Positions 27,645-37,379 of a stretch of DNA of 64,000 nucleotides are shown here, piece after piece; positions within the stretch are counted from its first letter, which is position 1; each line of letters starts with the position of its first letter. Source of the DNA: Pectobacterium colocasium (GTDB lineage: Bacteria > Pseudomonadota > Gammaproteobacteria > Enterobacterales > Enterobacteriaceae). The DNA lies in the NCBI RefSeq assembly GCF_020181655.1, contig NZ_CP084032.1:496001-560000 (forward strand), read 5' to 3'. The position numbers and the translations under genes were made by a program. Under the pieces are notes generated by a model. The model saw nothing but the letters and a program-made list of their open reading frames with translations, was not told the origin of the DNA and ran no database searches.

Positions 27645-28054
27645 AGCGTAGCCTGATGACCGATGCGAACGGGCTGCCGCTCTCAGTGGTTGTCGCAGGG
27701 GCAAATACCCACGATATCAGGTTAGTCACAGAGACCCTTGATGCGCTTCAGACGGGGAGGCCGGGCAGAAGGCTGAATATCTGTCTGGACAAGGGGTATG
27801 ACGCGGAATGGCTGGAAAGTGAACTGAAAAATCGGCGTTATGAACCGCATATCCAGTCGCGTAAAGAAGAATCCGATGCCAGCAAAGAGAATATGAATTA
27901 CAAAGCCCGTCGGTGGGTAGTGGAGAGAACGCACAGCTGGATGAACCGCTTCCGTCGGCTTCTGACTCGTTGGGAGAAAAAAGTCGAAAACTATGAGGCG
28001 ATGCTGCATTTTTCCTGCGGCATTATTGTCTGGAATAAAATCCTATTGGGATAG
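27551..28054 (+). CDS. IS5/IS427-type transposase, second frame (DDE_Tnp_1)
   Basis: A product of 167 residues that supplies the catalytic C-terminal part: DANGLPLSVVVAGANTHDI, LDKGYDAEWLE and RRWVVERTHSWMNRFRRLL with the catalytic Glu. It ends at the right inverted repeat. A degenerate copy of its last third lies at 40078-40290. Confidence 0.9.
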   Translation: MVVDGRLYDKIPASRLKKTGRNPTDRGKQGVKRSLMTDANGLPLSVVVAGANTHDIRLVTETLDALQTGRPGRRLNICLDKGYDAEWLESELKNRRYEPHIQSRKEESDASKENMNYKARRWVVERTHSWMNRFRRLLTRWEKKVENYEAMLHFSCGIIVWNKILLG

Positions 28055-28057
28055 GCT

Positions 28058-28465
28058 CTAAATCTCAGGCAGGTCGATATTATTGTGGGAAAGGATCATG
28101 GCTATTTTTCCTACAAACTCAACCGGAAGCGTTGTTGGTGTTCCATATATATCCACAATGCCGACCTCTACCGCGATATCAACAAGATAAGAGAATGCTT
28201 CAATATCCTGCGGTGACATCGACAGGGTAAGATCTTGCGGTATATCATCTCCCCGGCCATTTAGCGGCAGTAACGCACCTTTCCTTTCCCATTCAACCAG
28301 ACTGCCATTTTCAGGGTAACAATTAAGGTGAGTTATCAGCGTGTCGATTGCGGGGTGTTGAATCAATTTTGCGCGGCAATAGGCCTGCAAACAATCGGAG
28401 GCATAGTGTTGCAACTCTCTTGGGGAAAATCTGGCTATTTTGTTAAAAACGTCTGACATCGTCAT
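28058..28465 (-). CDS. Hypothetical protein in the immunity-gene cluster
   Basis: The product has about 135 residues from ATG 28465 (MTMSDVFNKIARFSPRELQH); the frame is open to 28522, so the start is uncertain. It is soluble and of unknown family. The stop codon TAG coincides with the IS5-family target site: the element inserted into it, yet the duplication rebuilt the same stop, so the protein is unchanged. Downstream transcription toward 27092 is interrupted. Confidence 0.5.
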   Translation of the reverse strand: MTMSDVFNKIARFSPRELQHYASDCLQAYCRAKLIQHPAIDTLITHLNCYPENGSLVEWERKGALLPLNGRGDDIPQDLTLSMSPQDIEAFSYLVDIAVEVGIVDIYGTPTTLPVEFVGKIAMILSHNNIDLPEI

Positions 28466-28619
28466 TTCCGATTGGATATTTTCACAACATCCAAAGTAAA
28501 CGTTTCTGGCGATAAATTGCAAACTGAACGGTGTGAGGTTTATTTCGTGGGGATCCAGGCTATTTCTTCATGAGGGTAGTATGGTTTAAAAGAGTATATT
28601 AATTAAAAAGATATGCCTT
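28466..28619. other. Upstream region of the hypothetical gene
   Basis: This part of the gene-free interval up to 28837 is AT-rich near 28585-28615 and contains no recognised gene. It may hold the promoter of the minus-strand gene ending at 28058. Confidence 0.3.
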
Positions 28620-29982
<1,363 letters not shown>

Positions 29983-30006
29983 AGTATATAGCTGATTATC
30001 GGATGG

Positions 30007-30052
30007 CTGGGAAATAGCAACTTTTGATGATTAACCCGTCACTATTTCCCAG
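30007..30052. terminator. Inverted repeat downstream of the coiled-coil gene pair
   Basis: CTGGGAAATAG at 30007-30017 and CTATTTCCCAG at 30042-30052 form a perfect 11-bp stem with a 24-base loop, 19 bases past the minus-strand stop codon at 30071. It has no clear T run. It probably ends or stabilises the transcript. Confidence 0.5.
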
Positions 30053-30070
30053 TGATTTAATCGCCGTCAA

Positions 30071-31048
30071 TTAGGCAAGTATCAGCGCCTCATTTGCAGC
30101 AATGGTTTGTTGTATTTGGGGGGTGTTCAGCAGGCTATCTAATCGTGCCAGTGCGGTCCTTAATGGCACAAGCTCCACTCCGGATGCATCGATATCAACA
30201 ATTCGGGGTTGGTCATCGTTCAAATCGTCAATAATATCCAGAATCCAGGTTATATTCTCACTGACGTTTTCACAAATAACTTTCAATTTTCCATAGAAGC
30301 CAGAAATTTGAGTGATTGAGGCCAGTTTCGTACGCGTGTTCTTTTCCTCCTGGTGCAACTCTTCTACTTGTTTTTCCAGCGCGGTTACACTTCCCTCGTC
30401 GTGCTTTTGCTGGTCACGTAGTGTGACTTGCAGATTTCTGGCAACTTTCAGTTTGTTTTCGTCTTCTTTCAACGCATTTTGATAGTTGTTTATTTCATCG
30501 CGCAGAATACTGATGCGTGCGGCGTCTTGATCGACCAGCGACTTGATGCCCAGAAAAGCGCGATCGAGGCCAAGACTAAAAATCGATGCGAAGATGCTGC
30601 CAACTGAACTATCATTGAGACGATCAAGCTGCCGTTGATGTTCGTTCCGTTCTCGTTCCGAGTTACTTAGGTTATGTGACAGCGCCTCCAAATGCTGTTG
30701 GAGTTCTTGCATATTCACATCCCCTTTTTTTATCTCAATCTCCAGATCCGAAATCTGTGTTTGAATTTTCATCATCTCTGCATTTAATTTACCGCTCTGA
30801 AGAATGATCGCTGCAACGGCTTCCGTTACCTTTCTTTGCTCTGTTTTGTAAAGCTGTTCCCCTTGTATTGTCTGGGTGTGTAGATACGTCACGTCATCGG
30901 TCATTCTGGTGACAACAGCGATAGCCTCCTCCTTGCGCTGATGATCCAGATAAGTAGCAGCTTCAGTTAACCCTGCGACAACCGTTTTGAGTGCTTCTGA
31001 AGTTGGTTGCAATTCGTTTTTCGCATAGAACTGTATTTGATTACCCAT
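30071..31048 (-). CDS. Coiled-coil protein with central hydrophobic segment; possible alpha-pore-forming toxin subunit (small)
   Basis: The protein has 325 residues, is almost wholly helical by pattern and lacks a signal peptide. Residues about 70-147 and 172-240 are heptad-like coiled coils on either side of one hydrophobic stretch (SIFASIFSLGLDRAFLGI, about 151-168). A C-terminal helical part follows (FYGKLKVICENVSENITWIL). Two long helices flanking an amphipathic or hydrophobic tongue is the plan of ClyA-type toxins, including the XaxB/YaxB subunits. I infer that architecture from sequence pattern, not from detected homology. It lies 15 bases downstream of the larger partner gene, in one operon. 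Confidence 0.6.
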   Translation of the reverse strand: MGNQIQFYAKNELQPTSEALKTVVAGLTEAATYLDHQRKEEAIAVVTRMTDDVTYLHTQTIQGEQLYKTEQRKVTEAVAAIILQSGKLNAEMMKIQTQISDLEIEIKKGDVNMQELQQHLEALSHNLSNSERERNEHQRQLDRLNDSSVGSIFASIFSLGLDRAFLGIKSLVDQDAARISILRDEINNYQNALKEDENKLKVARNLQVTLRDQQKHDEGSVTALEKQVEELHQEEKNTRTKLASITQISGFYGKLKVICENVSENITWILDIIDDLNDDQPRIVDIDASGVELVPLRTALARLDSLLNTPQIQQTIAANEALILA

Positions 31049-31063
31049 CTCGATGATTCCTTG

Positions 31064-32848
31064 TTATTGCGCAATGAGGATGGCACGTTGCTGTTCCAGC
31101 TCGATGCTTTGGTTACGGGATGCAAGCAGGTTGTTTTGCACAATGAGGGCAAGATTTTTGGCTAGCTCTGGTGCTTTGCGTATGGCTTCTTGGATTGTCG
31201 GAGATTCACTCAAATATTGGACGGCTTTTTTCTGCGCATCGGCGGCGGCCAGAAGGTAATCTCCCGACAAGCCATTTACCGCCACCCATTGGCATAGATA
31301 GAGGAAGAACGATCGCATAAAATGCGGATCCTGATATTCTTCCAGACGGGTTTCGAGATCCATTTCCTTGAGATCTTCCAGATCGCGCTGAAATCCGCTG
31401 CTGGTCATCCGGTCGCAATATTGTGACATTTGGTCCCAGAACAGGCTGGCGTTGGTCAGCGTGCCGATAACTTTGCCCAAAGCATCTATCGCGCTGTGCA
31501 GAGAATTCACTGAGAGTGTGGAATTACCTTGTTCGACTTTGAGGTTCTTCAGGCTTTCTGCATATTCAGCCAGGGCAACCAGTGAGGCTCGTTTTTCTTT
31601 CTGTAGTTCAAGCTGTTTGTTGAGTAGATTGATTCTTTCTTCACGGACTGAGTTTTCAGTTGACGCTGCCGTTTCAGCCATCTTGCTGGTTGATGCTGCA
31701 AGATTGGTCAGTGCCGTTCCCGCCGCAGCATAGGCTTTACTGCTGTCTTTCGCTTCCTTCTCCAGCGATTTGGCGGTTTTGGTCAACTCAGGCAGTTTTG
31801 CTGCTGCAACGCTATGCTCCGTTTCTTTGTCGCTGCGTTTTACCCGCAGCGCAGCAATGTCTTCCGGTTTGGCGGCGCTGTCTTTTTCCTGATTGGTCAG
31901 CGCGGTGTTTAGCACATCAAGTTCGTCTTTCAGGCTATTCACAATACTCTGCTGAGCCGACAGTTGATCGGCAGCCTCAGTATATTTTTTCTGAGCCTTA
32001 TCGAATTCTTGTTTTGCACTGTCCATACTAGACTGTGCGGCTTTGATTTGTGCATTATCGTCAATGGATGAGCCAGCCTTGCTCATTATTGCCGCTACCG
32101 GATTTTTGGCGGCAGAATAGGCTCCCAGCCCCGCGCCGATTGCGTTGGTAACAGCGCCGACGATGCCCAACACTAGGGCTTTGGTTGATTCTTCCGCCTC
32201 TCGATTTTTGGCGTCTTCATACAACGCCTGAGTGGTGGCAATATCTTCTAATAATGCTTGCTGATTGGCTTCTTGCGCTTTCTGTTTGGCGATTGTTTCT
32301 CGTTCGGCTTTCTGTGCGGCGAGCAGTCGATCATTTTCACTGGCTTCTTCCAAAATGGTGTTTGATTTGGCTTTGGTGGAATCAACCTGTAATGCTTTGA
32401 ACTGTTCGGCCAGCAATATGGCTTTTACTGACATAGCACTTGAAGATTCCTTACAGTGCGCCAGTTTTTTGAACGCCAGCTTTTCCTGTCCTTTCGTCAA
32501 CCAACGGTAACATTGTTGCAGTAATTCAATAATATTCTGCGTTTCGCTCTGGAACGTTGTCATGGTGGTAATGCATTCATTACATAACATCGCCAGTCGG
32601 CTTTGCAGTCTGGCGATTTCTGCTTGCAACGAACCGCCTTTTGCACCTGCAACACCATGATAAGCGACATAAAACAGTTCGACGGAAAGGTCCAGATTCT
32701 GGGTAATGTCGTTAAGACTTAATTGCCCGAGTACTGATTTTTTCTCTCGTTGAACAAGGGGGTCATTAAAAGGAGGGACTTTGGCAAGGTCATACTGTTT
32801 TTCTTCGATAACAACGATGTATCCGGTGTCGTTTCCTGAGTTACTCAT
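31064..32848 (-). CDS. Large coiled-coil protein with hydrophobic hairpin; possible alpha-pore-forming toxin subunit (large)
   Basis: The protein has 594 residues and no signal peptide. Residues about 70-220 are helical and Gln/Glu-rich. Residues 224-256 form a Gly/Ala-rich hydrophobic hairpin (ALVLGIVGAVTNAIGAGLGA then PVAAIM). A second long coiled coil, about 265-440, follows, then a helical C-terminal region (FFLYLCQWVAVNGLSGDYLL). The layout fits the membrane-inserting subunit of a multi-component ClyA-family toxin, although it is longer than XaxA/YaxA. An alternative is a structural or phage-like coiled-coil protein. RBS AAGGAG precedes ATG 32848. It is the first gene of a two-gene operon adjacent to the immunity cluster. 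Confidence 0.6.
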   Translation of the reverse strand: MSNSGNDTGYIVVIEEKQYDLAKVPPFNDPLVQREKKSVLGQLSLNDITQNLDLSVELFYVAYHGVAGAKGGSLQAEIARLQSRLAMLCNECITTMTTFQSETQNIIELLQQCYRWLTKGQEKLAFKKLAHCKESSSAMSVKAILLAEQFKALQVDSTKAKSNTILEEASENDRLLAAQKAERETIAKQKAQEANQQALLEDIATTQALYEDAKNREAEESTKALVLGIVGAVTNAIGAGLGAYSAAKNPVAAIMSKAGSSIDDNAQIKAAQSSMDSAKQEFDKAQKKYTEAADQLSAQQSIVNSLKDELDVLNTALTNQEKDSAAKPEDIAALRVKRSDKETEHSVAAAKLPELTKTAKSLEKEAKDSSKAYAAAGTALTNLAASTSKMAETAASTENSVREERINLLNKQLELQKEKRASLVALAEYAESLKNLKVEQGNSTLSVNSLHSAIDALGKVIGTLTNASLFWDQMSQYCDRMTSSGFQRDLEDLKEMDLETRLEEYQDPHFMRSFFLYLCQWVAVNGLSGDYLLAAADAQKKAVQYLSESPTIQEAIRKAPELAKNLALIVQNNLLASRNQSIELEQQRAILIAQ

Positions 32849-33229
32849 ATCTTGTTTCTCCTTGTTATCATGAAGGAAATGAAGTGCTGTGCTGTAGACA
32901 TAGAGAGAACATGACTATTTCAACCTGTTCCCCAGTGTCTATTTACGATTCGGCGGTAGCTGCTGCTCAGAAAGGGCGGCCAAACGACCGTCGACAGCGA
33001 TAATAAAAGGGTGTGTCGCTATGCACTATTGCCTCAATGGCATAGGCCATCGCGGTTGTGTCGTCTGGATTTCCCGCAATGCCATTCTTTTACCTGTTAC
33101 TGGTGCAACATAAATGCGCGTGGATAGACTGCCCCTTTCGTCAATGGGCAATCTGTTCAAGAATTGATTAACACCACCGCAGGACTTTTCGCTATGATTT
33201 GCCTCTTTTCCACCTGCATATAGTGAGTT
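32849..33229. other. Divergent intergenic region upstream of the coiled-coil pair and yqhA
   Basis: No gene is seen in these 381 bases. It must hold the promoters of both the minus-strand coiled-coil operon and plus-strand yqhA. I found no recognisable operator. Confidence 0.35.
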
Positions 33230-33736
33230 ATGGAACGTTTTATTGAGAATCTGATGTACTCATCGCGCTGGCTGCTTGCCCCGGTTTATCTTGGGCTGTC
33301 GCTGGGTTTACTGGCGCTGGCGATCAAGTTTTTCCAGGAGGTGTTCCACGTCCTGCCTAATATTCTGGATATCGCTGAAGCGGATTTAGTGCTGGTGCTG
33401 CTGTCATTGATCGATATGACACTGGTTGGCGGCTTGCTGGTGATGGTGATGCTGTCCGGTTACGAGAACTTTGTTTCGGCGCTGGATATCTCCCAAGGCA
33501 AAGAAAAGCTGAACTGGCTCGGTAAGATGGACTCCGGCTCGCTGAAAAACAAAGTCGCTGCCTCGATTGTCGCTATCTCGTCTATCCATCTGCTGCGTGT
33601 GTTTATGGATGCCCGTAACATCCCGGATAATAAACTGATGTGGTACGTGATTATCCATCTGACGTTTGTGCTGTCTGCACTTGTCATGGGGTATCTGGAT
33701 CGCATGTCGCGTTACGAAAAAAGCAAAACGGCATAA
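33230..33736 (+). CDS. yqhA: YqhA family inner-membrane protein (UPF0114)
   Basis: A membrane protein of 168 residues with about three helices and the family's opening [20 protein letters not shown]. Length and sequence match E. coli YqhA, whose function is unknown. A single gene starting at ATG 33230. Confidence 0.9.
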   Translation: MERFIENLMYSSRWLLAPVYLGLSLGLLALAIKFFQEVFHVLPNILDIAEADLVLVLLSLIDMTLVGGLLVMVMLSGYENFVSALDISQGKEKLNWLGKMDSGSLKNKVAASIVAISSIHLLRVFMDARNIPDNKLMWYVIIHLTFVLSALVMGYLDRMSRYEKSKTA

Positions 33737-33830
33737 TGAACGCCGCACGGTTTGCGTAGCCAGAAGAAAGAAGCGATCCTATTGTTAACGAAGTGATTTT
33801 ATCAACACGCTTTGTTTAACGGAGGAGACT

Positions 33831-34868
33831 ATGTCGCAAACCCATCAAATTAACCGCCGTGTGGTTCTGGCCCAGCGCCCGCACGGCGCGCCAACACAAG
33901 AGACATTCCGTCTGGAACAACAGCCTGTTCCACAGACCGCTGCGGGGCAGATCCTGCTGCGTACGGTCTACCTCTCTCTTGACCCCTATATGCGTGGCCG
34001 CATGAGCGACGCCCCCTCTTATGCCAAACCCGTCGAACTGGATGACGTGATGGTGGGCGGAACCATCAGCCGCGTGGTTGAGTCCAAACACCCTGACTAT
34101 CAGACGGGCGATTGGGTGCTGTCCTTCAGCGGCTGGCAGGACTATGCGCTTTCCGACGGTAAAGGCTTAACGAATTTGGGGCAGTCGCCCACCAATCCTT
34201 CCTACGCATTGGGCGTGCTGGGTATGCCAGGCTTCACCGCGTATATGGGGCTGACGGATATCGGCCAGCCTAAAGCGGGGGAAACGCTGGTGGTGGCTGC
34301 TGCGACCGGCCCGGTCGGGGCGACGGTCGGTCAGATTGGGAAACTGAAAGGCTGCCGGGTGGTTGGTGTCGCGGGCGGAGCGGAGAAGTGTCGCTACGCG
34401 GTTGACGTTCTGGGATTCGATGTTTGCCTCGACCATCGGGCGGATGATTTTGCAGAACAGTTGAAACAAGCCTGCCCGCAGGGCATTGATATCTACTTTG
34501 AAAACGTCGGTGGGAAAGTTTTTGATGCCGTGCTGCCGTTGCTGAATACCTCAGCGCGTATTCCTGTGTGTGGGTTAGTCTCCGGCTACAATGCAACAGG
34601 GTTGCCTGATGGCCCCGATCGTTTAGCGCTGTTAGCGGGCACGATTCTGAAGAAACGCATTCGGATGCAGGGGTTCATCATCTTTGATGATTACGGGCAC
34701 CGCTTCGATGAGTTCTGGAAGGATGTGGCGCCGTGGGTGGCCGAAGGTAAGATTAAATACCGGGAAGAGATTGTCGACGGGTTGGAAAACGCCCCCGAAG
34801 CCTTTATCGGCCTGCTGCAGGGCCGCAATTTTGGCAAATTAGTGGTTAGGGTCGGGCCGGATGCCTGA
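33831..34868 (+). CDS. curA: NADP-dependent oxidoreductase, CurA/YncB type
   Basis: A cytoplasmic MDR-superfamily reductase of 345 residues, equal to E. coli CurA, which reduces double bonds of curcumin-like enones with NADPH. The opening (NRRVVLAQRPHGAPT), LSLDPYMRGRMSD, the nucleotide-binding AATGPVGATVGQIGKLKG and FENVGGKVFDAVLPLLN are all present. It lacks the catalytic-zinc ligands, as usual for this branch. RBS GGAGGAG precedes the start. The natural substrate is unknown. The AraC-type gene 74 bases downstream may regulate it or be independent. Confidence 0.9.
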   Translation: MSQTHQINRRVVLAQRPHGAPTQETFRLEQQPVPQTAAGQILLRTVYLSLDPYMRGRMSDAPSYAKPVELDDVMVGGTISRVVESKHPDYQTGDWVLSFSGWQDYALSDGKGLTNLGQSPTNPSYALGVLGMPGFTAYMGLTDIGQPKAGETLVVAAATGPVGATVGQIGKLKGCRVVGVAGGAEKCRYAVDVLGFDVCLDHRADDFAEQLKQACPQGIDIYFENVGGKVFDAVLPLLNTSARIPVCGLVSGYNATGLPDGPDRLALLAGTILKKRIRMQGFIIFDDYGHRFDEFWKDVAPWVAEGKIKYREEIVDGLENAPEAFIGLLQGRNFGKLVVRVGPDA

Positions 34869-34942
34869 CAGGCGCTGACGAAAAAAGAGTTGGCGCAAAA
34901 ATTGCCTGATCTCCCCTGTTATCGTTGCGGGGGGGAAGGTCA

Positions 34943-35767
34943 ATGCATCCTGATTCAGCATCGTTTCGCGTGCGGCCGTTGCAGCCGTGGTTTGTCATTA
35001 ATGCGGCGGAAGACTACCTGAAGAAAAGCATCAGCCAGTCTCCCATTGCCCATTTTTACAGCTTCACGGTCGACCGCGCCGAACCGATGACGCTGGCTGT
35101 ACCGGATGGCAGCGTTGATTTGTTGCTGCACTGCTGTCGTGACGCGCCAGGCGGGCGTGTTTGCGGCAGCACGGCATCGGCGCAGATTACCCGGCTGATG
35201 CCCGGCGAGCGCTATTTTGGCGTACGTTTTATGCCGGGGATCATGCCTGCTTTTCTCGATCTTTCTCCGATGGAACTGGCGGGGCAAGAAATCCCTTTCG
35301 ACGAAGTGGCTCCTGATGTGCCGCGTTTACTGAGGCGGCTGGTAAACAGTCAGGATTTCAACGAACAGGTCGGCATGTTTCTGCACTATTTTTCCTACTG
35401 GACTAACCGCTCGGCACCGCCGCTGTTATTGCAGATTATCGACCTGATTATGGCGCATGACGGCAAAATCCGGGTGGATGAGCTGGAGCGGAAAACGCTC
35501 TATTCTGCACGCTATATTCACCGCTTGTTTCATGATAACTGCGGCATGTCGCCCAAAACATTCTGCCGCACGATTCGCTTCCAGAGAGCGCTCGCGCTAC
35601 TCAATCAGGGAAATATCGACAGCCTGACTACGTTGGCGCAGCGTCTTGAATACGCCGACCAGTCGCATTTTTTCCGTGAATTCAAAGCGTTCTCTTCCTG
35701 CTCACCACAACACTATCTGGCACGGCTACAGGCTGTGCGCTATCAGAACCGTATTCGCCAGTGCTGA
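34943..35767 (+). CDS. AraC-family transcriptional regulator
   Basis: The product has 274 residues from ATG 34943, behind a G-rich GGAAGG site. A non-AUG frame opening at 34925 is less likely. The N-terminal part (about 10-130) resembles the DUF6597 sensing domain (VPDGSVDLLLHCC, RYFGVRFMPGIMPAFL). The C-terminal AraC-type double helix-turn-helix has YIHRLFHDNCGMSPKTFCR and ADQSHFFREFKAFSSCSP. Ligand and targets are unknown. The flanking operons are candidates. Confidence 0.88.
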   Translation: MHPDSASFRVRPLQPWFVINAAEDYLKKSISQSPIAHFYSFTVDRAEPMTLAVPDGSVDLLLHCCRDAPGGRVCGSTASAQITRLMPGERYFGVRFMPGIMPAFLDLSPMELAGQEIPFDEVAPDVPRLLRRLVNSQDFNEQVGMFLHYFSYWTNRSAPPLLLQIIDLIMAHDGKIRVDELERKTLYSARYIHRLFHDNCGMSPKTFCRTIRFQRALALLNQGNIDSLTTLAQRLEYADQSHFFREFKAFSSCSPQHYLARLQAVRYQNRIRQC

Positions 35768-35998
35768 AGTAGCGTCGCCATCTCACCGCGACGCTGGAGG
35801 TGATCCTGTGCTGCGTTTTTGGTGCTCTGTTCTATTTTTTGGCGCAGTGTGCACCAAAAAGACGCTATCGCTGCACCGTAGCGTGTGCCGATTTATTCTA
35901 TTTTCCCCACCCTGGCCATTGCTATAAACGCTCCACACCGTGCGCTATTGCACATTTCTCTTGTGAAGCTGCCCCTTGTGAATATTGTGAGGTTGTTT

Positions 35999-37369
35999 AT
36001 GGCACAGGCAAAAGACGTTGTACCGGGTTTTTACACCATTGATGACGCGATCGCACTGGATGGTGACACCACGCGCGCGTTGCAACTGACCCACCTGAAC
36101 CGCATGCGTTCTCTGGACGGCCATGCCAAATATTTTGTTCGGGCTGAGGGCTGCACCTTCATCGACGATAAAGGCGAAAAGCATCTGGATATGATTGGTG
36201 CCGTCGGGGTGGTGACTGTCGGCAATAACAATGAATTCGTGTGGTCCTGCTTGCAGAAGTGTTTCGACAACCGCTTGTTCATGATGGGCGCGATTTCCTA
36301 TCACAACGTGACGGCGGCGCTGGCGCATAACATGGCGCTGCTCTCGCCGCAGGGCAAATTGACCAAAATGGGCACCGCGACCGGGGGCGCGGAGGCGATT
36401 GAAGGGATGATCAAGCTGGTTAAGCTCGGCACTCGCCATAAAGCGCATAAAACTCATCTGCTGGCGACGCTGGGTGCGTTTCACGGCAAGACATCCGGCG
36501 CGGTCTCACTCGGCGGTAAGGATAAATGGCGTGCGGGGCAGCAGCCCACACTGGGCAATATCGATCATGTGGCCTACGGTTCTGTCTCGGAGCTGGAAAG
36601 TGCGCTGGCGACCGGAAAATACAAAGCGTTTGTCGTGGAGCCGATTCAGGGGGAAGGCGGCATTATTGTGCCACCAGTTGGCTATCTGAAGGCCGCGCGT
36701 GAACTGTGTGACCGCTATGACACGCTGCTGGTGCTGGATGAAATTCAGTGTGGTGCGGCGCGTACCGGTAAGTTCTGGTGCTGCGAACACGACGACGTTG
36801 TGCCGGATTGTATTGTCTTTGCCAAAGGGCTGTCAGGCGGGCTGGTGCCGTTTGGTGGCTATCTCTGTACGGAAGCCTTATATGAAGCCGCATATGGCAC
36901 TATCGAAACCTGCTATCACCATACCGCCACCTATCAGGAAAACACGCTGAGCGCCGCGGCGGCACTGGGCGCATTACAGTTCATCATCGAACACGATCTC
37001 TGCGGCATGGCGGAGCGCAAAGGCATGCTGATGATGCAGCGGTTGCGTGATATTCAGGCGCGTCATCCACAGGTGATTAAAGACGTTCGCGGTAAAGGCC
37101 TGATGATTGGTCTTGAGTTCGGGCGTTTACCGGAGGCACTGCACGCCAGCATGGGGGAATACTACTCGGCGGCGATTGCCGGGCTGCTGGTGGAAAAATG
37201 GCGTATCCAGGTGAACTTCACCATCAATAATCTGGCGGTGTTCCGCTTCCTGCCGCCGCTCACGATCAGTGAAGAAGAGTTGGATTATGCGCTGAATGCG
37301 TTTGAATCTGCGCTGAACAGTGTCGTCGAGCAGGTCGAGCACGCCAGTGCCTCTGCGGCGACGGTGTGA
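35999..37369 (+). CDS. Class III PLP-dependent aminotransferase (putrescine/omega-amino type)
   Basis: The product has 456 residues from ATG 35999, with GAGG upstream; a frame open to 35885 adds a non-family extension. PLP-site features are present: TATGGAEAIEGMIKL, GAFHGKTSGAVSL, LVLDEIQCGAARTG and the Schiff-base Lys in FAKGLSGG. Overall layout resembles putrescine aminotransferase (PatA) and taurine-pyruvate aminotransferases. It heads an operon with an iron alcohol dehydrogenase and an amino-acid/amine permease. This suggests uptake of an amine, transamination to an aldehyde and reduction to an alcohol. The substrate is not determined by the sequence. Confidence 0.88.
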   Translation: MAQAKDVVPGFYTIDDAIALDGDTTRALQLTHLNRMRSLDGHAKYFVRAEGCTFIDDKGEKHLDMIGAVGVVTVGNNNEFVWSCLQKCFDNRLFMMGAISYHNVTAALAHNMALLSPQGKLTKMGTATGGAEAIEGMIKLVKLGTRHKAHKTHLLATLGAFHGKTSGAVSLGGKDKWRAGQQPTLGNIDHVAYGSVSELESALATGKYKAFVVEPIQGEGGIIVPPVGYLKAARELCDRYDTLLVLDEIQCGAARTGKFWCCEHDDVVPDCIVFAKGLSGGLVPFGGYLCTEALYEAAYGTIETCYHHTATYQENTLSAAAALGALQFIIEHDLCGMAERKGMLMMQRLRDIQARHPQVIKDVRGKGLMIGLEFGRLPEALHASMGEYYSAAIAGLLVEKWRIQVNFTINNLAVFRFLPPLTISEEELDYALNAFESALNSVVEQVEHASASAATV

Positions 37370-37379
37370 GGAGAGGATG

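Larger units (their letters stand above)
27186..28058 (+). mobile_element. IS5-family insertion sequence (IS427-type), complete
   Basis: An 873-bp element with near-perfect terminal inverted repeats (GAGCCTATCCCAATAGGA at the left, its complement at the right), flanked by a TAA target duplication (27183-27185 and 28059-28061). It carries two overlapping transposase frames. The 3-bp T-N-A duplication is typical of the IS427 subgroup. Confidence 0.92.
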
